A stretch of DNA of 64,000 nt from positions 8,509-72,508 of the forward strand of contig CAXUEY010000006.1 of NCBI GenBank assembly GCA_964250225.1, read 5' to 3'. Under the pieces are notes generated by a model that did not search any database, was not told where the DNA came from, and saw only the letters and a program-made list of their open reading frames with translations. Source of the stretch: Paraktedonobacter sp964250225 (lineage in GTDB: Bacteria; Chloroflexota; Ktedonobacteria; Ktedonobacterales; Ktedonobacteraceae). The position numbers were made by a program, and so were the translations under genes. Below are positions 56,993 through 64,000 of this stretch, piece after piece; the stretch's first letter is position 1, and every line of letters starts with the position of its first letter.

Positions 56993-58828
56993 TTACGCAT
57001 GCTCTTTGAGGTGCGCGTCTAAAAAGCGCACCGCAGCCGGATATGCTACCAGGCGATTGGCGCGTTTGACCAGCCCGTGTCCCTCGTCCTCGAAGCGCAG
57101 GTATTCGACGGGTACCTGGCGCTGGCGCAGTGCTGCCACGATCTGCTCGGCCTCGCCGATGGGCACGCGAGGATCGTTGGCGCCGTGGATGACGAAAAGG
57201 GGCGCGGTGATTTGATCCACGCGGCGAATGGGCGAGATCTCTTCCAGGAAGGCGCGGTCATTTTCCAGGCTGCCATACTCGCTTTCCCGCAGCTTGCGCC
57301 GCCAGGGGTGCGTGTTCTCCATGAAAGTGACGAAGTTGGCGATGCCGACGATATCTATCGCCGCGGCCCATAGATCGGGATAGGTGGTGATGGCAGAGAG
57401 CACCATGAAGCCACCATAGCTCCCCCCCATGACGACGATGCGTTGTGGGTCGGCAAGGCCGCTTTCGCGCAGCCAGAGGACTGCTGAACGCAGATCGGCC
57501 ACCGAATCCATGCGTTTGCGCACGTCGTCCAGGCTCATATAGGTGTAGCCGTAGCCGCTACTCCCGCGCACGTTGGGGGCCAGTACTGCATAGCCCTGCG
57601 AGACGAAAAACTGGTTGACCGCGTTAAAGATGGGCCGCGTCTGACCCTCCGGTCCACCATGCACGTTAATCACGACGGGCAAACCGCGCGCTGGTGTATC
57701 GCGTGGCAGGAAGAGCAAAGCCGGGATCTGGCGCTGATCAAAGGTGGAATAGTGCACCAGTTCTGGCTCGATAAAGCTCTCGTGGGGGATACCACCCAGA
57801 GAGCTGCGCGTGGCTTGCCAGAGTGTTTTACCCTCGACATCCCAGAGCCAGATATCCATCGGTGCAGTGGCCGAGATCAGGGTGAGGGCCAGGCGTTTGC
57901 CATCGCGTGACCAGCTTGCCTCTGGGATCACGCCCTTTGGAAGCGTCGGCAGCGGCAGTTCGCGGCGCTCGGCCCAGCCCTGCGCGACATCGAAAAGTTC
58001 CAGGCGTGAGTAGCCGTCTTCGTTCAGGATCAACGCCATATGCCGACCATCGTGGCTCAGTTCCAGGTGCTCGATGTCCCACCCATCGTCGCGTAAATAG
58101 GTCAGTTCACCGGAAGCCAGGTCGAGCCAGGCCAGATTTTGGAAATCACGCCCACGATTGCTGAGGACATACAGGCCGCTGCCATCGGCTGCCCAGGATG
58201 GGTTGATAAACTCGGACGGCCCCTCGGCTGTGTCGGGCGTCAACGCGCGCGCCTCGCCGCTGGCGGTATCGAGTAGGAAAAGCTGGGTAAAGACGTTGGT
58301 GTACATACGGTGTACAACCACCTGCTGACCATCGGGCGAGTAGGCTGCGGGAAAGTTCGTGCTATCCTGCTGCCAGAGCAGACGTGTGACGCCGCTGGCC
58401 ATCTCGCGTTCGTAGATATCGAAGTAGCGGGGGTCGCGCTCGTTGCTGGCGTAGACCACGCGCTTTCCATCCGGCGACCAGAGGCCGAAACGGTACATCA
58501 CCTTCGGCTGGTTCGTTAACGCGACAAATGCGCTGCCATCCTGGCTCAGCGTGTAGAACTGATCCAACTCGCTGCCCCCGCTATCCGCCGCGACCAGCAT
58601 CACCGGATCAACTGGAGAATAGCTCATGCTGGAAACGCGCTCGCCGCGAAAGGTCAATTGCTCTGGCCATGTTGCTCCTGCGACCTGCTGGCCCACAGGC
58701 ACGCTCCAGATCTCGGCTACACCGCTAATATCGGTCAAGAAGCTCAAATACTGGCCATCGGGCGAGAAACTCGCGCTATACGCATTTCGCACGTTAAGAT
58801 ACCGTTCAAATGGGTAGTTTGCTGCCAT
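56993..58828 (-). CDS. S9-family (prolyl oligopeptidase-like) peptidase
   Basis: The 611-residue enzyme has an N-terminal seven-bladed beta-propeller (residues about 1-340, with repeats like AYSPDGQQVVVHRMYTN, LSHDGRHMALILNEDG) and a C-terminal alpha/beta-hydrolase domain. The catalytic Ser is in VVMGGSYGGFMVLSA, the Asp in VIHGANDPRVP and the His in FEDEGHGLVKR. This matches acylaminoacyl-/dipeptidyl-peptidase families of S9. No signal peptide, so it is cytosolic. The start at 58828 is favoured because AGAAGG lies nine bases upstream of it. The substrate is unknown; oligopeptide turnover is likely. Confidence 0.91.
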   Translation of the reverse strand: MAANYPFERYLNVRNAYSASFSPDGQYLSFLTDISGVAEIWSVPVGQQVAGATWPEQLTFRGERVSSMSYSPVDPVMLVAADSGGSELDQFYTLSQDGSAFVALTNQPKVMYRFGLWSPDGKRVVYASNERDPRYFDIYEREMASGVTRLLWQQDSTNFPAAYSPDGQQVVVHRMYTNVFTQLFLLDTASGEARALTPDTAEGPSEFINPSWAADGSGLYVLSNRGRDFQNLAWLDLASGELTYLRDDGWDIEHLELSHDGRHMALILNEDGYSRLELFDVAQGWAERRELPLPTLPKGVIPEASWSRDGKRLALTLISATAPMDIWLWDVEGKTLWQATRSSLGGIPHESFIEPELVHYSTFDQRQIPALLFLPRDTPARGLPVVINVHGGPEGQTRPIFNAVNQFFVSQGYAVLAPNVRGSSGYGYTYMSLDDVRKRMDSVADLRSAVLWLRESGLADPQRIVVMGGSYGGFMVLSAITTYPDLWAAAIDIVGIANFVTFMENTHPWRRKLRESEYGSLENDRAFLEEISPIRRVDQITAPLFVIHGANDPRVPIGEAEQIVAALRQRQVPVEYLRFEDEGHGLVKRANRLVAYPAAVRFLDAHLKEHA

Positions 58829-59035
58829 GTCATTCATCCTTCTATTCGTTCTATTCATTTGAGGTTATCGTCGAGCTAGTATGTATTGTACACGCTGAAA
58901 TTTTATTTTGAAAGTGGAAAACGCGAGCCAGGAGACGGCTCAATCTTTCCGGTGACCCCTCAGTACTATGTTCATATGCGCGAAGCCGGGAGAGTTGCTC
59001 ATGAATGCCTCCTTGCAGCAGAGCGGGGGCGGGGC

Positions 59036-59125
<90 letters not shown>

Positions 59126-59133
59126 CGCCGCTA

Positions 59134-61455
59134 TCATTTCACCCCGCGCATACTCAACTTCACGCGTTCGCGCTGCTTGTCCACTTCCATGACGCGCACC
59201 TGCACGACCTGACCCACGGCGACGACGGTGAGGGGGTCGCGCACAAAGCGTTCGGCCATCTCGGAGACGTGCACCAGACCATCGTGCTTGACGCCGATAT
59301 CGACAAAGGCGCCGAAGTCAACGACGTTGCGCACGGTGCCTTGCAGGACCATGCCGGGCTGGAGATCCTCCATTTTCAACACGTCGTGACGCAGGATGGG
59401 CGCGGGCAGGGCGTCGCGTGGGTCCAGACCGGGCTTCTCCAGGTTCTCCAGGATGTCGTTGAGGGTGGGCAGCCCAACGCCGATTTTCTTCGCCATCTCG
59501 TTCCAGGTGGCCTCGCCGCCCTCGCTCTTGTTGCCCTTACGGTTGCGCCCCAGGCTGCTCTGGAGTTTGACAAACTGGCGATATTGCGCGATACGTTCTC
59601 CTGGCTTCGCGTGCTGCTCGTCGCCGCGCGGTAGCGCTTCTAGCAGCGCCCGCGTGGCGGCGTAACTTTCGGGGTGAATAAACGTATTGTCCAATGGCTC
59701 TTTGCCGTTGGCGATTTTGAGAAAACCAGCCGCCTGCACAAAGGTTGCCGGGCCCAGACCCGCCACTTTGAGCAACTCTTCACGTGTCTTGAACGGCCCT
59801 TTCTCCTCGCGATACTTGACGATGGCATTGGCGACGCGGCTATTGATGCCTGAGACGTGCTTGAGCAGGGCTGCTGAAGCCGCGTTCAGCTCGACGCCGG
59901 CGAAGTTGACGCAGGAGACGACTACGCGTTCGAGCGCGCCGGCCAGCTCTTTCTGGTCAACGTCGTGCTGGTAGAGACCGACACCCACGGCTTTGGGATC
60001 GATCTTGACCAGTTCAGCCAGCGGATCTTGCAAGCGGCGCGCAATAGAGATGGTCCCGCGTTGGGTGGCGTCCAGGTCGGGGAATTCCTGGCGTGCCGCC
60101 TCAGAAGCTGAGTAGACCGACGCGCCGGCCTCGTTCACAAGCATATAGCCGAGCTGCCCCTTGCGACCCGTCTCGGCCTCGATCTCGCGGATCAGTTCGG
60201 CTACCAGTTGCTCGGTTTCACGCGAGGCGGTGCCGTTGCCGATGGCGATCACGTCGATCTGGTATTTCTTGATCAGCCCGCGCAGGATATGGGGGGCGCG
60301 TTCGGACTGGTGCAGGTACATGGTGTCGGACTCGATATATTTGCCCGTCTCATCGACAATCGTCAGTTTGCAGCCGGTGCGAAAGCCTGGATCGACGCCC
60401 AGCACCTTGCGTCCGCGCAGCGGCGGCTGGAGGAGCAGGTTGCGCAGGTTGGCCGCGAAGATGGTGATGGCGTGCTCCTCGGCCTGGCGGGTCAGTTCCA
60501 CGCGTGCCTCTCGCTCCATTGCCGGGGCCAGCAGACGTTTGTAGCCATCTTCCATCGCCTCTTCCAGGTGGCGCGCAAAAGGCGAAGTGGCGCGGACCGG
60601 ATAGGCCTGTTTGATCTCCGGTTGAGCCTGCTCGTAGGGCAGCGTAGCACCCACGCGCAACACATCCTCGCGTTCGCCGCGGTTGAGCGCCAGCACGCGA
60701 TGGGGCACCAGTCGGCTCAGTGGTTCGCTAAATTCATAATAGAGCTGATAAACGCCTTTGGGGTCTTTCTGCGCCACTTTTTCGGGATCAACCGCTTTTG
60801 CCGTCAACGTCGCCTGCTTGAAGAAGGTTGCGCGTACACTGCCGCGCACCGTGGCATCTTCCGCCATCACCTCGGCGGCGATATCGCGCGCTCCGGCGTA
60901 GGCTTCCAGGCTGGTATCGACGCCCTTCTCAGCGTTGAGAAAGGGGCGCGCCTGCTCCTCAAGCAGCGCCTCTCGCTCGCCAGTCATCTCACGCTGTTGC
61001 AGAAGCAGGTCGGCCAGAGGTGCCAGGCCCTTTTCACGCGCAACGCTCGCGCGCGTCTTGCGTTTGGGACGATAGGGGAGATAGAGATCCTCGACCTCTT
61101 GCAGCGTAGTTGAGGCGAGGATGGCGCTTTCCAGTTCGGGGGTGAGCTTGCCCTGAGCATCTATCAGGCGTCGCACGTCGGCCTTGCGCTCAAAAAGTGC
61201 GCGCAACGCGGCTGCCCGGTCGGCGATGCTTTGAATCTGCACCTCGTCCAGGCTGTCAGTCACCTCTTTGCGGTAGCGCGCAATGAAAGGGATAGTGTTC
61301 CCTTCGTCCAGCAGGCCAATGGTACGAGCGATCTGTCCGCTATTCAGCCCCAGTTCCTGGCCGAGCGTCGCGGCCAGTTGGGACAGAGGAAGTGTTTCAA
61401 GGGGAGCAGTCTCAGTCGAGGCAGCTCCTTCAGTCAAAGAATCCTGGGTGGTCAA
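59134..61455 (-). CDS. tex: Tex family S1 RNA-binding protein
   Basis: The 773-residue protein has the complete Tex layout. The N-terminal helical part begins GLNSGQIARTIGLLDEGNTIPFIARYRKE and contains YLPYRPKRKTRASVAREKGL. A YqgF nuclease-like domain around VLGVDPGFRTGCKLTIVDE follows. Helix-hairpin-helix segments (GINSRVANAIVKYREEKGPF and LKVAGLGPATFVQAAGF) come next, and a C-terminal S1 domain is GMVLQGTVRNVVDFGAFVDI. Tex is an RNA-binding protein linked to transcription and stress tolerance. It is complete and its stop is eight bases from the poly-C run, so that artefact does not affect it. Confidence 0.94.
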   Translation of the reverse strand: MTTQDSLTEGAASTETAPLETLPLSQLAATLGQELGLNSGQIARTIGLLDEGNTIPFIARYRKEVTDSLDEVQIQSIADRAAALRALFERKADVRRLIDAQGKLTPELESAILASTTLQEVEDLYLPYRPKRKTRASVAREKGLAPLADLLLQQREMTGEREALLEEQARPFLNAEKGVDTSLEAYAGARDIAAEVMAEDATVRGSVRATFFKQATLTAKAVDPEKVAQKDPKGVYQLYYEFSEPLSRLVPHRVLALNRGEREDVLRVGATLPYEQAQPEIKQAYPVRATSPFARHLEEAMEDGYKRLLAPAMEREARVELTRQAEEHAITIFAANLRNLLLQPPLRGRKVLGVDPGFRTGCKLTIVDETGKYIESDTMYLHQSERAPHILRGLIKKYQIDVIAIGNGTASRETEQLVAELIREIEAETGRKGQLGYMLVNEAGASVYSASEAARQEFPDLDATQRGTISIARRLQDPLAELVKIDPKAVGVGLYQHDVDQKELAGALERVVVSCVNFAGVELNAASAALLKHVSGINSRVANAIVKYREEKGPFKTREELLKVAGLGPATFVQAAGFLKIANGKEPLDNTFIHPESYAATRALLEALPRGDEQHAKPGERIAQYRQFVKLQSSLGRNRKGNKSEGGEATWNEMAKKIGVGLPTLNDILENLEKPGLDPRDALPAPILRHDVLKMEDLQPGMVLQGTVRNVVDFGAFVDIGVKHDGLVHVSEMAERFVRDPLTVVAVGQVVQVRVMEVDKQRERVKLSMRGVK

Positions 61456-61533
61456 AAAATATGTCCTGCCTTTCCTGAAGAAATGTCGGTTTCATGGCAT
61501 TGTCAGGTCAAATCGTACCACAAAGGGTCAAGC

Positions 61534-63156
61534 TCAGAACTGACGGTTGTCGCGTTTGGCGCCTGCGAAACCACCCAGGAGCGCGAAAAGCATCGCGGCA
61601 GCCAGCCCGATCAGTGCCAGGACGAGCAGGAAACCGCTCCCATTCTGGCCTGCACCGGAGGAGGGGGTCGCATTCAGGAAGTCCGGTTTGAGGCGATTGA
61701 TCACATCGCTGAGCAGGGTGTTAGGATTGCGAAACGTACCGTTGGCCTGATCCGCCTTGAAGATACTTTGCACAATCGGCATGGCCTGGAAAAGAAGACC
61801 GAGCGGGAGTACAATCCAGAAAAAGACCGTGCTGATAATGCCTGCCCAGAAGCCTGTGCGCAGGGAGCGTGTGACGCGGCCACCGCGCCGAGTGGTGAAG
61901 AAGCCAGCCAGGAAATAGAAAAACAGCCCCTCGATGATACCGAGCACAAAAAACGTATCTTTTTTCAAAAAGAGCACCAGCAGCGCGGAAAGCACGCCCT
62001 GGAGCAGCCCCCACAGGCAGCCCTGACTAAAGGGACTGGGCAGCGGACGCTGGTTCTGGCTCTGGGCTGGTGGATAGGTCATGCCGATGGCGCCCCCTGC
62101 TGGTGGGGGAATCGGCCGCCCTGAGCGTCCACCAGGTGGAGCGGAGGGAGCATTTGAATTCCAGGCGGGCTGCGAGTTCAGGTGTGGTGTGGGCTGATGC
62201 ACCTGTATCTGACCTCTGCCAGCCTGTCGCGCGGGCATCGAAGAGGTCGGTGGCGGCGGTGGAATGACTGAGGCCCTCTGGGTGCCAGCATTGGCCGCCT
62301 GGTAGCGGGACTGCGCGACCGTTTGATCAGCATAGCCCGCGAAGCCCGGTGCGCGCAGGGCCCGTGCAAACTCCTGCATGCTGGCGTAGCGCTGGTCAGC
62401 GTTCACCGCCATTGCCCGCAGAAGCGCGTGCTCTACCTTTGGCGTCAACTGCGGCTGAAACTGGCGCGGCGAGATCAACGTATCGCGCACGCTACGCGTT
62501 ACCGAGGCCGGGGGAACATGCGCGGTCAGCAAAAAATACATTGTGGCCGCCAGAGCGTAAATATCCGACTGGGGGCTGGTCTGGCCAATATATTGTTCGA
62601 GTGGACTGAACCCCTCGGAAACCGCGCGTGCCATCGTCTGCGTTTGGGTAGTGGGGTCGTAGAGGCGCGTCAAACCAAAATCGACCAGCACCGCCTGGCC
62701 CTGTGGGTTGAGGATGAGGTTGGCTGGTTTGATATCGCGGTGCAGCACGGGTGGGTTGCGGCTGTGCAATTCCTGGAGAATATCGGCCACCGGTAGCAGC
62801 CAGCCCAGCACCTCGCGCTCGCTAAAGGGGCCACCATGCGTCTTGACCATTTGCGCGCAATCCGGCCCCTCGATCAACTGCATCACCAGATAAAAACGCC
62901 CGGTCTCCTCAAACGCATCGTAGACCTGGGGCAGATGCTCCGTCTTCACCGTAAAAAGAATCGCGGCCTCCATCAACGCCTGGCGCCGCGCAGCTGGTGT
63001 CACATCGTAAGTTTCTTTGATGGCACAGGCCCGGTTGCCCTCACTCAGGGCAAGACCACGATAGACGGCTCCGAAACCGCCTGTATTGATCAAGCCTTCA
63101 ATGCGATAATGTCCCCCAATGACCGCGCCTGCCTGCAAGGGGAAAATTGCTGCCAT
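61534..63156 (-). CDS. Membrane Ser/Thr protein kinase
   Basis: The 540-residue protein starts at 63156 (AAGGA upstream, five bases). The kinase domain has NTGGFGAVYRG, CAIKETYD, VLHRDIKPANLIL, VDFGLTRLY and EGFSPLEQY, where the usual GTPxYMAPE activation segment is replaced by this PLEQY form common in many Chloroflexota and cyanobacterial kinases. A Pro/Gln/Ser-rich linker follows (residues about 285-375). The C-terminal part has about four membrane helices (GLLQGVLSALLVLFL, FFVLGIIEGLFFYFL, GIISTVFFWIVLPLGLLF, GFLLVLALIGLAAAMLFALL). The kinase thus faces the cytosol before a C-terminal membrane anchor. It lies 78 bases upstream of tex on the same strand. Confidence 0.88.
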   Translation of the reverse strand: MAAIFPLQAGAVIGGHYRIEGLINTGGFGAVYRGLALSEGNRACAIKETYDVTPAARRQALMEAAILFTVKTEHLPQVYDAFEETGRFYLVMQLIEGPDCAQMVKTHGGPFSEREVLGWLLPVADILQELHSRNPPVLHRDIKPANLILNPQGQAVLVDFGLTRLYDPTTQTQTMARAVSEGFSPLEQYIGQTSPQSDIYALAATMYFLLTAHVPPASVTRSVRDTLISPRQFQPQLTPKVEHALLRAMAVNADQRYASMQEFARALRAPGFAGYADQTVAQSRYQAANAGTQRASVIPPPPPTSSMPARQAGRGQIQVHQPTPHLNSQPAWNSNAPSAPPGGRSGRPIPPPAGGAIGMTYPPAQSQNQRPLPSPFSQGCLWGLLQGVLSALLVLFLKKDTFFVLGIIEGLFFYFLAGFFTTRRGGRVTRSLRTGFWAGIISTVFFWIVLPLGLLFQAMPIVQSIFKADQANGTFRNPNTLLSDVINRLKPDFLNATPSSGAGQNGSGFLLVLALIGLAAAMLFALLGGFAGAKRDNRQF

Positions 63157-63308
63157 AGCATTCCTTTTGAACGATAATGTCTGGGTATTACTAGCTATAC
63201 ATAGTATATACGAACGAGCGGTGTCAATCTCTAGCCACGGTGACAAAATTCGGGCACCCTCCAGATGTTTATTGTACAACAACGCTCTGGGCGAGTTATT
63301 GATAGGTT

Positions 63309-63340
63309 TATAGTGGACCCAAGAATTCGGGTCCACTATA
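63309..63340. repeat. Perfect 12-bp hairpin in a long intergenic region
   Basis: TATAGTGGACCC and GGGTCCACTATA enclose AAGAATTC. It lies in the 540-base region 63157-63697, which otherwise shows no gene; frames extending the kinase N-terminus through here are fortuitous. It may be a terminator, or an operator of the divergent genes. Confidence 0.6.
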
Positions 63341-63697
63341 GTCTGCCTGCTGTTCATCGTCGTGATCGCACTGGTGCTTTTGCGGTAGTATGCCTGTTCT
63401 CGGAGATAGACCCACGAAATCCACAGGTTGGGACGCACATCCTGCTTCCCAGCCAATATTCGCCCGTTTTTCTCTTGACTGTAGATCGACCAGTGCGTAT
63501 ACTTACAGCCACACACGTAATCAGACAGAAACACGTTCTTCACCCTCTGCCAATTATCTACGTGTGATACACCCTGAGATACTTTGCAACCTGCTACATG
63601 GTAGAGCACTATTTGTGCTGAAATAGTCTCTATACCACAGTATCGGCATTGCGGCATATCTCTCTAAAAACTTCACTGTAAAGGATTGCCCTGTTTT

Positions 63698-63964
63698 ATG
63701 GAAGATCAAGTCAACCCTGCACATTCTACTGAGGATCGATCTATCGCACTACCCCCCCCTCAATATTCTACTGATAGTCGATTGATCGGCACACATCCTC
63801 GCACCTATGCGCGTAAAACACGCACGATCTATTTTTGGGCGGCTTGTCTGGGCCTGCTACTCGTCTTTCTCAATGTGCTGAGTAGCATAATCGACTCGCC
63901 CCTGGCCTATGCCGCCAGCACGCCGCACGCGATTACCTTGCAGGGGGCGCCCATCACTGCCTAG
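63698..63964 (+). CDS. Small membrane or secreted protein, possibly interrupted
   Basis: The 88-residue protein has a polar N-terminus, then a hydrophobic segment (TIYFWAACLGLLLVFLNVLSSII) followed by SPLAYAAS, which resembles a signal-peptidase site. The frame ends at TAG (63962), but the same frame remains open and gene-like to the window end, reading KGRGLAELQIDG. It may thus be the start of a larger gene broken by a stop, or a genuine short protein. The ATG has AAAGGA 13 bases upstream, rather far. Confidence 0.45.
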   Translation: MEDQVNPAHSTEDRSIALPPPQYSTDSRLIGTHPRTYARKTRTIYFWAACLGLLLVFLNVLSSIIDSPLAYAASTPHAITLQGAPITA

Positions 63965-64000
63965 AAAGGTCGTGGGCTTGCCGAGTTGCAGATCGACGGA

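Noticed and set aside
63157..63657. 167-residue N-terminal extension of the membrane kinase beginning MPQCRYCGIE
   Set aside because: A good ribosome-binding site and the natural kinase start lie at 63156; the extension has no domain and runs through a perfect hairpin. The Cys pair at its start was considered as a zinc ribbon but is isolated.

Overview
The window looks like chromosomal DNA of a Ktedonobacteria-type Chloroflexota (inference). The pointers are three serine/threonine kinases with FHA or zinc-ribbon partners, a stand-alone 'putative sensor' membrane protein beside a kinase carrying the same domain, GT9 glycosyltransferases, Uma2, DUF2690 and DUF5679 proteins, and a class I lanthipeptide locus. 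No rRNA, tRNA, CRISPR array or intact transposon was seen. There are three runs of N (4280-4379, 32742-32751, 59077-59086), so this is a scaffolded draft.

Region 1 (0-6.2 kb, minus strand) is an aspartate-to-homocysteine operon: metX, metY, aspartokinase, aspartate-semialdehyde dehydrogenase. A canonical promoter precedes it, followed by a SAM-I riboswitch with its own terminator and then a T-box leader (probably methionine-specific) with a second terminator. Transcription should therefore require both low SAM and uncharged tRNA-Met. Region 2 (6.2-16.4 kb) holds an ICMT-like methyltransferase, dihydrofolate reductase, a secreted PQQ-type beta-propeller, two tandem coiled-coil paralogues, a ParD/ParE-type toxin-antitoxin pair plus a relic of a second toxin, an endonuclease III homologue, a TPM-like lipoprotein, and an SDR / ribokinase / nucleoside hydrolase run for nucleoside-ribose salvage.

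Region 3 (16.4-24.7 kb) has a stand-alone sensor-domain membrane protein, two OmpR-type two-component systems that meet tail to tail, and a BceAB-like ABC transporter divergent from the second system. Region 4 (24.7-36.1 kb) holds a decayed and an intact Uma2 gene, an Lrp regulator divergent from an EamA exporter, a PPOX/F420-type protein, an operon of three GT9 glycosyltransferases with a TmrB-like P-loop protein, RidA, a 52-residue DUF5679 zinc ribbon, ispE and two unassigned TIM-barrel-like proteins.

Region 5 (36.2-46.6 kb) is the most notable accessory locus. A 911-residue XRE/NB-ARC/TPR regulator is divergent from a class I lanthipeptide cluster: two precursors with almost identical leaders but different Cys-rich cores, then LanC, full-length LanB and a LanT exporter. 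No leader protease or immunity gene is present. Region 6 (46.9-64 kb) contains a tyrosine recombinase, a frameshifted DUF2690 gene, a TatA protein, a GAF/HisKA_2 kinase with a receiver protein, kinase/FHA signalling genes, an S9 peptidase and Tex. Many intergenic gaps carry long, nearly perfect hairpins without a clear T-tract.
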